Positions 55,006-63,609 of a stretch of 64,000 nucleotides of DNA are shown here, in pieces (the first letter of the stretch is position 1; each line of letters begins with the position of its first letter). Source of the stretch: Metaclostridioides mangenotii. Its GTDB lineage: Bacteria > Bacillota > Clostridia > Peptostreptococcales > Peptostreptococcaceae. The translations under genes were made by a program, and so were the position numbers. The notes under the pieces were generated by a model. It was not told where the DNA came from and ran no database searches. It saw nothing but the letters and a program-made list of their open reading frames with translations. The DNA is taken from the NCBI RefSeq assembly GCF_018917235.1, contig NZ_JAHLOF010000009.1:1-64000 (forward strand). Reading direction: 5' to 3'.

Positions 55006-55560
55006 ATGGATACAAAGAAAATTCTTGTTATTACAGGTAGTCCTAGAATAGGTGGCAATAGTGATATGTTGGCAGATGCTTTTATAAAAGGGGCTAAGGC
55101 TAAAGGTAATAGTATTAAAAAATTCAATACAGTTGAAAATCCTATTCGTGGATGTATTGCATGTAATACTTGTTAGAGTAAAGGAACTGCCTGTTCATTT
55201 AAAGATGGATTTACTAAATTAGAACCATTATTAGAAGAGGCTGACGTGATTGTCCTCGCTTCTCCATTATATTGGTTTGGGATGACAGCTCACATTAAAT
55301 CTGCCATTGATAAGTTTTATGCATATTTATCTCAAAATCGTAAGACTTCATTAAAGGTTAAAGGATGTGCACTGCTAATGTGTGGTAATGATAAAGGTAT
55401 TGAGATTTTTGAAGGTGTCCTAGAGACATATAAACATATGCTTCATTATCTTGGCTGGCGTAACTTAGGATCATTAACTATTCCAGAAATCAATAAAAAA
55501 GGTGATATTGAAAAGACAGATGCATTAATTTTAGCGGAAAATCTCGGAAAAGCAATCTAG
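55006..55560 (+). pseudogene. NADPH-dependent FMN reductase gene interrupted by TAG
   Basis: A 185-codon frame (RBS AGGAGG) reads VITGSPRIGGNSDMLADAF, then the CIACNTC region, a TAG at codon 57 (55174-55176), then SKGTACSFKDGF and ASPLYWFGMTAHIKSAIDKF to a normal C-terminus. Family members have Trp (TGG) or a similar residue at this place (CxxCW). A single G-to-A change explains the stop, and the rest of the frame is intact, so the mutation is recent. Without readthrough only a 56-residue fragment is made. Confidence 0.88.
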
Positions 55561-55684
55561 AGTACTCTACGAATGCAAATGTTGTCCATCATACTGTTTA
55601 TGTAAGAAAAGCTGTAGAGATTAATTTATAAACATTATCAATTTTATATAAAAAAATGGCTAAAGTATAATTTACAATAATATT

Positions 55685-55708
55685 GGGTAGTAAACAAGCT
55701 ACCCTTTT
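55685..55708 (+). terminator. Terminator after the broken FMN reductase gene
   Basis: GGGTAG and CTACCC pair around an 8-base loop and are followed by TTTT. A closely related hairpin ends the RIC gene at 62786. Confidence 0.75.
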
Positions 55709-55833
55709 ATTATGCTTATTTATAAAAGTACATAGGATATAAAGTCAGTTATTTTATAGTATTTCAGTAATTATACTATTCATATACAATAATTTGTTAT
55801 TGAAAAACAATAAAAAATTATTGACTTATAATT

Positions 55834-55863
55834 GTATTTATAATATTATAATATTGTAAATAC
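55834..55863. promoter_or_regulatory. 30-bp near-perfect palindrome upstream of the DUF3955 gene
   Basis: Arms starting GTATTTA and ending TAAATAC surround an AATATTATAATATT core; only one symmetric pair mismatches. The core resembles PerR/Fur-type TTATAAT...ATTATAA boxes but the match is not exact. It lies 120 bases before the small membrane gene and may be its operator. Confidence 0.5.
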
Positions 55864-55985
55864 AATTAGTTTTATAAAAAATGAAATAATCTTATTTTTA
55901 GGTTTTTTAACCTATTGTTTTGTATTGATAATACACTTAAAACTAAAAGTAAAATTTATTAATTATTAATTAAGGAGTGTTTATA

Positions 55986-56198
55986 ATGAAAAAAAAATAT
56001 TTGTTTGCTTCTACACCTATATTTCTCGGTGTTCTTTGTTTAATAGCAAGTACAATAATTGGATCTAGAGTAGCATCTGATGGTACATTAATAGAACCAT
56101 TCTTTTTAATTCCATTAAGCTACATATTTGTGTTAATTGGAATAGTTTCATTAATTTTTACAGCTATTATTACAAAGTTTAAAAGAAATAAAAACTAA
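55986..56198 (+). CDS. DUF3955-type small membrane protein
   Basis: This is 70 residues from the ATG after AAGGAGTG (the frame continues upstream to a GTG within the RBS). There are two hydrophobic segments (about 5-25 and 37-58), with IGSRVASDGTLIEPFFLIPL between them, the pattern of DUF3955 proteins, and a basic tail KFKRNKN. The function of the family is unknown. Confidence 0.75.
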   Translation: MKKKYLFASTPIFLGVLCLIASTIIGSRVASDGTLIEPFFLIPLSYIFVLIGIVSLIFTAIITKFKRNKN

Positions 56199-56290
56199 AC
56201 TATCTAATAATAATCCACTAACTTTATAAATAAATAATTTTTAATGTGAGATTTCAGTTAATTTACAATCAACAAGTGATTTTTTAAACC

Positions 56291-56328
56291 ATTAAGTCGC
56301 CTATCATCACCCTAGATAGACGACTTAA
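56291..56328. terminator. Hairpin after the DUF3955 gene
   Basis: ATTAAGTCG and CGACTTAAT arms with an inner CTATC/GATAG stem; followed by TTCTTT on the plus strand. Confidence 0.6.
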
Positions 56329-56406
56329 TTCTTTATAACAATTATTTGTGTGTCTATAGTAATAGTCTATGATTTTTTTAAAAATACCTTTTTTATAAAG
56401 TAGTAT

Positions 56407-56448
56407 AAAAAAGTCTTATGAATTTTTAAAAAATTCATAAGACTTTTT
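56407..56448 (-). terminator. Terminator of the suf operon
   Basis: AAAAAGTCTTATGAATTTTT pairs with AAATTCATAAGACTTTTT; it lies immediately after the sufU stop. It may act in both directions. Confidence 0.88.
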
Positions 56449-56449
56449 G

Positions 56450-56878
56450 CTAGTATTCTTCTACTACCTCTTTTAATGTATGCCATGCCAGTACTGCACA
56501 TTTTACTCTTGCAGGCATATTGGAAATATTTTTAAAAGCCATGGCATCCTCTAGTTCTTCAAGTTCTTCTTCATCTATGATTTCTCTTTTTATCATTTTA
56601 AGAAATGTATCAACAAGATTTAACGCTTCTTGCTTAGATTGTCCTTTTATCAGATCTATCATTATAGATGTAGAGGCTTGTGATATTGCGCATCCACTTC
56701 CTGTATAGGATGCATCTTCAATTATCTCACCATCAAAAGCAATTTCTAAGGTAATGTCATCACCGCAGCTCGGACTATGTCCTCTTTTACACGCATCCGC
56801 ATGTTCTAAACTTCTTTTATTTTCTTTATTGGAATTGTGCTCCATAATAAGCTCTGTATATATATCATTAAGATTCAT
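56450..56878 (-). CDS. sufU: SufU Fe-S assembly / sulfur-acceptor protein
   Basis: The 142-residue protein has the three SufU cysteines: Cys38 (GHSPSCGDD, with Asp40), Cys63 (GSGCAISQAS) and the C-terminal Cys in ARVKCAVLAWH. In Firmicutes SufU is a Zn-containing sulfurtransferase that accepts persulfide from SufS. It overlaps the sufS end by 11 bases and is the last gene of sufCBDSU. Confidence 0.95.
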   Translation of the reverse strand: MNLNDIYTELIMEHNSNKENKRSLEHADACKRGHSPSCGDDITLEIAFDGEIIEDASYTGSGCAISQASTSIMIDLIKGQSKQEALNLVDTFLKMIKREIIDEEELEELEDAMAFKNISNMPARVKCAVLAWHTLKEVVEEY

Positions 56879-58091
56879 AACCTAACCACCCTCTCACGCC
56901 TTGTAGTTTTTCAATAAAATAGTCAATTTCCACTATTGTATTGTATATATAAAAAGACGCTCTACATACAGCTTTATAACCCATGTGATTTAATAGAGGC
57001 TGTGCACAGTGATTGCCAGCTCTGATGCAAATGCCGTCCTGATCTAGAATCGAAGCTACATCATGAGGATGTACATCTGTTACTTCAAAAGATATCACGC
57101 CAATTCGCTTTTCATTATCTCTACCTATTATCTTAACATGTCCTAGATTCTTCATTTTCTCCAAAGCATAGGTTGTTAGGTTTTGCTCGTGCTCTTGTAC
57201 TCGATCTATCCCAACTTTTTGTAAATAGTCAATTGCAGCTCCAAGTCCAACTATTGCTTCCACATTTTGTGTTCCGCCCTCAAATTTAGCTGGTATCTCA
57301 GCAAATACAGTGTTTTGTTCTTCCACATAATCAATCATGTCCCCACCATATAGAAAAGGTGGCATTTTGTTAAGGAGTTCTCTTCTTCCATATAAGACTC
57401 CTACTCCCATAGGAGCTAATAGCTTATGTCCAGAAAATACATAGAAATCAGGGTTCAAACTGCTTAAATCAACACTCATATGAGGTACTGCCTGTGTTCC
57501 ATCTACAACAGTAATTGCACCATGATTTTTACTTATTTTTAACACCTGTTCTAGAGGATTGATAAAACCTAAAACATTGGATACATGAGTAATAGCTACT
57601 ACCTTAGTTTTTTTAGATATCTTTTTAGAAAAATCCTCAATGTCTAAAGTCCCATCTTCCTTTAGGTAAATATATTTAAGTGTTGCACCGTTCTCTCTTG
57701 CAACTTGCTGCCATGGAACTAAATTAGAGTGATGCTCTTGTATCGAGACAAGAATCTCATCGCCCTCATTAATAAAACTTCTTCCATAACTTTGCGAAAC
57801 TATATTCAAAGCTTCTGTAGCATTTTTAGTGAATATAACTTCTCCGTTTTCATTGTTTATATTTAGAAATGACTTTACTTTACTTCTTACATTTTCCATG
57901 GCTTCTGTAGCTCTAATAGAAATTCCATAAGACCCTCTATGTGGATTTGCATTATAATTATTATAATATTCCAAAATAGCCTCTGTTACTGTGCGTGGTT
58001 TTTGGGTAGTTGCAGCATTATCTAAGTATACGAGTTTTTTCTGATTTTCGTGTTCCTTTAAGATAGGAAAATCTTCTCTAAAATCATTCAT
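56868..58091 (-). CDS. sufS: Cysteine desulfurase SufS
   Basis: The 407-residue PLP enzyme takes sulfur from cysteine for Fe-S clusters. Its start (FPILKEHENQKKLVYLDNAAT) is typical, the PLP lysine is in FYVFSGHKLLAPMGVG, and the persulfide cysteine is in RAGNHCAQPLL. Its start abuts the sufD stop. Confidence 0.96.
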   Translation of the reverse strand: MNDFREDFPILKEHENQKKLVYLDNAATTQKPRTVTEAILEYYNNYNANPHRGSYGISIRATEAMENVRSKVKSFLNINNENGEVIFTKNATEALNIVSQSYGRSFINEGDEILVSIQEHHSNLVPWQQVARENGATLKYIYLKEDGTLDIEDFSKKISKKTKVVAITHVSNVLGFINPLEQVLKISKNHGAITVVDGTQAVPHMSVDLSSLNPDFYVFSGHKLLAPMGVGVLYGRRELLNKMPPFLYGGDMIDYVEEQNTVFAEIPAKFEGGTQNVEAIVGLGAAIDYLQKVGIDRVQEHEQNLTTYALEKMKNLGHVKIIGRDNEKRIGVISFEVTDVHPHDVASILDQDGICIRAGNHCAQPLLNHMGYKAVCRASFYIYNTIVEIDYFIEKLQGVRGWLGYES

Positions 58092-59168
58092 TTATAACAC
58101 TCTCCTTTGTATTACAGATCTTATTTCATCTACTATGGATTTATTTTCTATCTTGTCTAAGATAGGATTGAAATTTCCTTCTATCATCATTTTCTTGCTA
58201 TCTTCTAAGGAAAGCCCTCTACTCATTAAGTAAAATAGCTTATCTTCGTCAATTCTTCCACATGATGCGGAATGCTCGCCATTTACATCATCTTCTGTAC
58301 AAAAAATTAAAGGAAGTGCCCTATTTCTAACTTTGTTTGATAAAAGCATAACTTCTTCATTTTCTCGACCGTTAGCTTTTTTAGCTCCTTTTTTAAAGTC
58401 TATAGTACCTCGAAATACTTTTTGAGCTTCTCCATCTAATACTCCTTTTACATCTATTTCACCGCAACTATTTTCACCTCGGTGATCAATATAGTAATTC
58501 ATATCTAATTGGTCCTTATTTCGAGCTAAATACATGCTTGTTATGATTCCTTCAGCTTCTGTTTCCAGTTGTATATTCAAATTATCGACTGTAATATCAG
58601 ATCCCAGATTAATATGTATAATCTCTATTTTAGAACCTTTTTCAGCCTTAACAATCGTTTCAAATACATCTAAAGAATCTTTTTCCAAGAAATTGACCTT
58701 TATAATTTTTCCTGTAGACCCTGTTTTGGCATGAATTTCTCTAATTCCTAAGTTAGTACCTATACCCCTTTGAACGTATAGGAATGTACCTTTAGCTCCT
58801 TCTTCTAAAATTATCTTCTCTCTAGCAATACTAGTTTCCTTGTTTAATTTGTATTCAAATATAATCGGTTCTTTAGCATCTGATTTTACATTCATCACTT
58901 CTACTTTAGATGCATTTTGATTGATATAGTCTCTAAATGCTTCTCCCATAGGAATCTGAGAATGCATAATTTTCTCTCCTACAACTTCCTCTGACAACAA
59001 TATACTATCTTTATTTTTTATGGCTCTATTTATTTGTTTTTTCTTTTTATAGAACTCTCTATTTTCAATATTACATTCATTTATTCCTAACCAGTTATAT
59101 GTGGATACTGGTGATTCATTTATGTTTTTTAATATATTAACCATTTCTAACCTCCTATCCGATAGCAC
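58092..59168 (-). CDS. sufD: Fe-S cluster assembly scaffold protein SufD
   Basis: The 358-residue protein has the SufB/SufD beta-helix core and the C-terminal NGEHSASCGRIDEDKLFYLM then GLSLEDSKKMMIEGNF, which matches the SufBD C-terminal motif. With SufB and SufC it forms the scaffold on which clusters are built. Its start overlaps the sufB end by 14 bases. Confidence 0.94.
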   Translation of the reverse strand: MLSDRRLEMVNILKNINESPVSTYNWLGINECNIENREFYKKKKQINRAIKNKDSILLSEEVVGEKIMHSQIPMGEAFRDYINQNASKVEVMNVKSDAKEPIIFEYKLNKETSIAREKIILEEGAKGTFLYVQRGIGTNLGIREIHAKTGSTGKIIKVNFLEKDSLDVFETIVKAEKGSKIEIIHINLGSDITVDNLNIQLETEAEGIITSMYLARNKDQLDMNYYIDHRGENSCGEIDVKGVLDGEAQKVFRGTIDFKKGAKKANGRENEEVMLLSNKVRNRALPLIFCTEDDVNGEHSASCGRIDEDKLFYLMSRGLSLEDSKKMMIEGNFNPILDKIENKSIVDEIRSVIQRRVL

Positions 59169-60561
59169 CTTTTAACTCTAGCTGTATTAATTGATTCATT
59201 TCTACTGCATATTCCAAAGGCAATTCTTTTGCTACCGGTTCTGCAAATCCTCTTACAATCATTGCTCTAGCTTCTTCTTCACTAAGTCCTCTGGTCATAA
59301 GGTAGAAAATAGACTCCTCGCTAATTTTTCCTATTTTTGCTTCGTGACCAATATCTACTTTATCATTCATAATATCAAGTAAAGGAATTGTATCAGATCT
59401 AGATTCATTATCCAGCATTAAAGATTCACAGGATACATTTGATTTGGCGTTATCTGCATTTGGGCTTATTTTAATAACTCCTCTGTAATTAGCAACTCCT
59501 CCATCTTTACATATAGATTTTGAGTTTATATTTGATGAGGTATTTTTACCAATATGCACAACTTTTGATCCTGTGTCCAGTATCTGACCTCTACCTGCAA
59601 AAGTAATTCCTGTAAATTCAGAAGTAGAATTATCTCCTTTTAAAATACTCATTGGATATAGCATAGAGATTTTAGATCCAAAAGATCCTGACACCCATTC
59701 AATTTTTCCATTTTTTTCGACAATTGCCCTTTTAGTGTTGAGATTTAACATATTTCTAGACCAATTTTCTATAGTTGAATATCTTAGACTAGCTCCTTCT
59801 TTCACAAATAGTTCTACACAGCCGGCATGAAGATTAGTTACATTGTATTTAGGAGCAGAACATCCTTCTATAAAATGAAGAGAAGCCCCTTTCTCTACAA
59901 TAATGAGAGTATGCTCAAACTGCCCAGCCCCTGGTGAATTCAGGCGGAAATATGACTGCAGTGGTATATCAACATGAACACCTTCTGGAACATAGACAAA
60001 GGATCCACCTGACCACACTGCTCCATGTAATGCTGCAAACTTGTGATCATTTGGCGGGACAGCTTTCATAAAGTACTGTTTTACAATATCTTCATAGTCT
60101 CTTACAGCCGTTTCCATATCTGTATAAATAACTCCTTGTTTAACTAACTCACTTTTAATAGAGTGATATACGACCTCTGAATCGTACTGCGCACCTACTC
60201 CAGCGAGAGAAGCTTTCTCCGCCTCAGGAATTCCCAATAAATCAAATGTTTGTTTTATATCCTCTGGAACTTCATTCCAATTTTCTTTCATATCTACTTT
60301 TGGTCGCACATATGTAACAATTTGATTCATATCTAACTCGCCTAAATCAGGTCCCCATGAAGGCAATCCCATCCCTTCATAAATTTTTAGAGACTTAAGA
60401 CGAAATTCTCTCATCCATTCGGCTTCATTCTTTCCTTCTGAAATTTCTATAATAATTTTTTCATCTAAACCTTTATCTGCCTTAAAGGAATAGGAATCTT
60501 CGTTTTTTATATCATAGATACCACGATCGATATCTTCAACATATGTCTTGTTTTCTGCCAT
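59155..60561 (-). CDS. sufB: Fe-S cluster assembly scaffold protein SufB
   Basis: This is 468 residues from the ATG after AAGGAGGGAATGATC; a longer frame reaches 60612 inside sufC. It has the conserved LHFIEGCSAPKYNVTNLHAG and SGSFGSKISMLYP regions of SufB and a C-terminal DIGHEAKIGKISEESIFYLM followed by TRGLSEEEA. It assembles the nascent [4Fe-4S] cluster with SufC and SufD. Confidence 0.96.
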   Translation of the reverse strand: MAENKTYVEDIDRGIYDIKNEDSYSFKADKGLDEKIIIEISEGKNEAEWMREFRLKSLKIYEGMGLPSWGPDLGELDMNQIVTYVRPKVDMKENWNEVPEDIKQTFDLLGIPEAEKASLAGVGAQYDSEVVYHSIKSELVKQGVIYTDMETAVRDYEDIVKQYFMKAVPPNDHKFAALHGAVWSGGSFVYVPEGVHVDIPLQSYFRLNSPGAGQFEHTLIIVEKGASLHFIEGCSAPKYNVTNLHAGCVELFVKEGASLRYSTIENWSRNMLNLNTKRAIVEKNGKIEWVSGSFGSKISMLYPMSILKGDNSTSEFTGITFAGRGQILDTGSKVVHIGKNTSSNINSKSICKDGGVANYRGVIKISPNADNAKSNVSCESLMLDNESRSDTIPLLDIMNDKVDIGHEAKIGKISEESIFYLMTRGLSEEEARAMIVRGFAEPVAKELPLEYAVEMNQLIQLELKGAIG

Positions 60562-60574
60562 GATCATTCCCTCC

Positions 60575-61333
60575 TTATTTACATACATCAGATGATTCTG
60601 AAAAAGCTCCATAACCGTTATTTTCTATTTCATTTACAAGAGATTTAGGTCCTGAGGCCACAATTCTACCCTCTTTTAATACATGTACATAATCAACCTT
60701 AATATTTTCCAGTATTCTTTTGTTATGCGTAATAATGATGACGGCATTATCTGAATTAGCGTATAAGTTAACTCCATTTGATACTATTTTCATCGCATCT
60801 ACATCCAATCCAGAATCTGTCTCATCCAGAATAGCCAATTTAGGTTGTAAAGTTAAAAGCTGTAGAATTTCATTTTTCTTTTTCTCCCCACCAGAAAATC
60901 CTACATTTAAGTATCGTTTTGAGAGTTCCTGATTCATCTTTAATTCTTCCATCTGTTTTGTAATAGCTTTATTAAACGCAATCACTTTAGGTGCCTTATC
61001 TCGTTGAGACGTTACGGCTGCACGAAGGAAATTTTCAACTGTCACTCCATTTACCTCTTCTGGGTTCTGAAATGAAAGAAATAATCCCTTTTTAGCTCTC
61101 TCATTTACTTTTAATTCAGCAATGGATTCTCCTTCAAATATTATATTTCCACTATCAAGCTTGTATTTAGGATGCCCCATAAGAACATTTGCCAACGTCG
61201 ATTTTCCAGCCCCGTTTGGACCCATTATGACGTGTATTTCACCTTTGTTCACTTGAATGTTCAATCCGTTTAGAATACATTTCCCTTCTATACTTGCATA
61301 AACATCATCTATATCTAATAATCTATTATTCAT
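60575..61333 (-). CDS. sufC: Fe-S assembly ATPase SufC
   Basis: The 252-residue ABC-type ATPase has Walker A GPNGAGKST (38-46), signature FSGGEKKKNEILQ and Walker B LAILDETDSGLDVDA, as in SufC. It is the first gene of the operon, behind a promoter that overlaps a Fur-like box. It powers the SufBCD scaffold in the cytosol. Confidence 0.97.
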   Translation of the reverse strand: MNNRLLDIDDVYASIEGKCILNGLNIQVNKGEIHVIMGPNGAGKSTLANVLMGHPKYKLDSGNIIFEGESIAELKVNERAKKGLFLSFQNPEEVNGVTVENFLRAAVTSQRDKAPKVIAFNKAITKQMEELKMNQELSKRYLNVGFSGGEKKKNEILQLLTLQPKLAILDETDSGLDVDAMKIVSNGVNLYANSDNAVIIITHNKRILENIKVDYVHVLKEGRIVASGPKSLVNEIENNGYGAFSESSDVCK

Positions 61334-61384
61334 ATAATTAAACCTCCTTTTTAATTCCTACCAAATTACTCGGATTTAACTTTA

Positions 61385-61416
61385 GGATACTCTTTTTGAT
61401 AATAATTGTCAATATC
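61385..61416 (-). promoter_or_regulatory. suf promoter overlapping a Fur-like box
   Basis: On the minus strand GATATTGACAATTATTATC (61416-61398) matches the 19-bp Fur consensus at 16 positions. TTGACA within it, a 17-base spacer and TATCCT form a sigma-A promoter. Iron-dependent repression of suf is the likely outcome. Confidence 0.75.
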
Positions 61417-61470
61417 AATTTGCTGCAAGCCTAATAAATAAATATGTTCAAACATACTTATAAAAAAACA

Positions 61471-61500
61471 AAAAGAGCTAGTAATTAAACTAGCTCTTTT
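61471..61500 (-). terminator. Terminator of hemB
   Basis: AAAAGAGCTAGT and ACTAGCTCTTTT form a perfect stem, followed on the minus strand by TTTTGTTTTTTT. Confidence 0.88.
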
Positions 61501-61581
61501 GCTGTAGTGTCTACATATATATGTAATAATTTTGAACATTTTGTTCTTAATTAATTTTTGTATATTGTATGCAATTTTATA

Positions 61582-62559
61582 TTAAATTTCTTTACGTATT
61601 ATTTTAGCTAAATCTTTTGCAAAATAAGTTATTATTATATCTGCTCCAGCTCTTTTTATGGATATTATTGATTCATAGATGGCATCTTCTGATACAATAT
61701 TATTTTTAACTGCATTTTTTAGCATAGCATACTCACCACTTACATTATAAGCTGCAAGAGGTAAATCAAAATTATCTTTAACTCTTCTAATTATATCCAA
61801 ATATGAAAGTGCAGGTTTAACCATTAATATATCTGCACCCTCTTCTATATCAAGCATTGTTTCAATTAGAGCTTCATTACTATTACAATAATCCATTTGA
61901 TAGGTTTTTCTATCTCCAAAGGACGGAGTTGAATGAGCCGCTTCTCTAAATGGACCATAAAAGCTTGAAGAATACTTCGAACTATATGTCATTATCGGTA
62001 TGTCAATATATCCTTCTTTATCTAGAGTTTCTCTAATTGCTTTAATCCTTCCATCCATCATATCTGATGGAGCAACTATATCCGCCCCTGCTTTAACATG
62101 ACTTAATGCAATTTTAGCTAAATATTCAAGTGTCTTGTCGTTATCTACATAACCTTTTTCATTTATGATTCCACAGTGTCCATGACTAGTATATTCACAC
62201 ATGCATACATCTGTTATTACATTCATATCAGGATCTACTTCTTTTATTTTTTTAATTGCTCTTTGTACTATCCCATCCTCATTATATGATTCCTTACCAA
62301 ACTCATCTTTATCATCATTATTAGGTATACCAAATAAAAGCACATGTTCTAAACCCAGTTCTTTTAGTTCCATAATTTCATCCTCTAGCTTGTCTATTGA
62401 CAAATGGTATACATCAGGAAGAGATGATATTTCACTTTTTATATTTTCACCCTCGATTATAAATAAAGGATAAATTAACTCATGTAAATTTAACTTCGTT
62501 TCTTTTACTAAATTCCTTGTTGCTTTATTTCTTCTTAATCTTCTTGGTCTTCTTAGCAT
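61582..62559 (-). CDS. hemB: Delta-aminolevulinic acid dehydratase (porphobilinogen synthase)
   Basis: The 325-residue zinc-type enzyme has the catalytic zinc cysteines CMCEYTSHGHC (119, 121, 129) and Schiff-base lysines in MTYSSKYSSSF and LMVKPALSYLD. It makes porphobilinogen for tetrapyrroles. No other tetrapyrrole genes adjoin. In this anaerobe the product may mainly feed cobalamin, which KamDE needs; that link is inference. Confidence 0.96.
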   Translation of the reverse strand: MLRRPRRLRRNKATRNLVKETKLNLHELIYPLFIIEGENIKSEISSLPDVYHLSIDKLEDEIMELKELGLEHVLLFGIPNNDDKDEFGKESYNEDGIVQRAIKKIKEVDPDMNVITDVCMCEYTSHGHCGIINEKGYVDNDKTLEYLAKIALSHVKAGADIVAPSDMMDGRIKAIRETLDKEGYIDIPIMTYSSKYSSSFYGPFREAAHSTPSFGDRKTYQMDYCNSNEALIETMLDIEEGADILMVKPALSYLDIIRRVKDNFDLPLAAYNVSGEYAMLKNAVKNNIVSEDAIYESIISIKRAGADIIITYFAKDLAKIIRKEI

Positions 62560-62785
62560 ACTGAAAACTCCTTATATCTATATTTTTTATACTTAATAAA
62601 ACTTATTTCAATACTTCTCGACAATACTGAAACGTATAAATATAATATAACTATTTTCATAAAAAAACAAGTTTCTCAATTTTGTATTCAACCTATATTA
62701 ATCAAAGAAATTTTTAGTAAAATATATAAATATAGTTAATAGTAAATAACTTGAGATAAATATGAATACATGGGTTTCAAAATAA

Positions 62786-62810
62786 GGGTAGCAAACTAAG
62801 CTACCCTTTA
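62786..62810 (-). terminator. Terminator of the RIC gene
   Basis: GGGTAGC and GCTACCC pair, followed on the minus strand by TTATTTT; it lies 10 bases after the stop. Confidence 0.82.
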
Positions 62811-62819
62811 TAATGAAAT

Positions 62820-63515
62820 CTAAATAATTTTAAATAGAATACTATTTTCTTTGTGAATATGAATAAATAGGTCTTTCTCTAAATCATCTAGTTTTGCATA
62901 CACTAAATTAAAAGTAGTGCATGCTTCTTTTGGGCCTTTATACCCATTAGTCTCTCTATATAAATCTTGTAAAATATGTCCAGCATTAGTATGTTCATTT
63001 TCGATTACACCAACAAATTTCATTATACTGTCTCTCAATTCTACTGAAGGATCATTTAAATATTCTTTTATCATTGGAAATAATTCTTCCTCTTCTTTTA
63101 TTAAATGTTCCTCTAGATCCGTTTTTAAATTATTGAATAATCTATGAACAGTTTTTAGTTCTTCTCCACTATGGTTATAATGAACCTTTAATATTTTTAC
63201 TAATAATTGATCTATTTCTGCTAATTCTCTAAATGTATAGGCATGATGTGTATCGACTATATTATCAATAAGTTTAGATTGATCTTCATTTCTCCAATCA
63301 ATATAAGATTCTTTTGAGTTTAAGAATTCTTCGAAATCTCCATTTAAATTCTTTATAAAATTATCTACATCTATATTTTTATCTATCAATGCACTTTCAA
63401 CAGTTCTATCACCATGACAACAATAGTCAATTCCATATTTATTAAATACTCTAGCTGAACCAGGATATTGAGCAACTACCTCTCCTAATTTTTGTTCATA
63501 CCTTAATTTATCCAT
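62820..63515 (-). CDS. RIC-type di-iron Fe-S cluster repair protein (ScdA/YtfE family)
   Basis: This is 231 residues from the ATG after AAGGGGTGACACAC. An N-terminal ScdA domain (FNKYGIDYCCHGD, Cys32-Cys33) precedes a hemerythrin-like four-helix domain whose ligands include DTHHAYT, LKVHYNHSGEE, LIKEEEELFPM, ENEHTNAG and IHIHKENSILF. Such proteins repair clusters damaged by nitric oxide or oxidants. A Crp/Fnr gene lies upstream on the same strand, which suggests NO-responsive control. Confidence 0.92.
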   Translation of the reverse strand: MDKLRYEQKLGEVVAQYPGSARVFNKYGIDYCCHGDRTVESALIDKNIDVDNFIKNLNGDFEEFLNSKESYIDWRNEDQSKLIDNIVDTHHAYTFRELAEIDQLLVKILKVHYNHSGEELKTVHRLFNNLKTDLEEHLIKEEEELFPMIKEYLNDPSVELRDSIMKFVGVIENEHTNAGHILQDLYRETNGYKGPKEACTTFNLVYAKLDDLEKDLFIHIHKENSILFKII

Positions 63516-63609
63516 GTGTGTCACCCCTTCATCTAATCTATTTACACATAGTATAAACCTATATTTAAATAAAATATGTGATTTAAATCAAATCTAAAGA
63601 ATATTTGTA

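Noticed and set aside
55171..55179. TAG as a pyrrolysine codon
   Set aside because: FMN reductases are not known pyrrolysine proteins and the position fits Trp; no PYLIS-like structure is evident. Kept only as a remote alternative.
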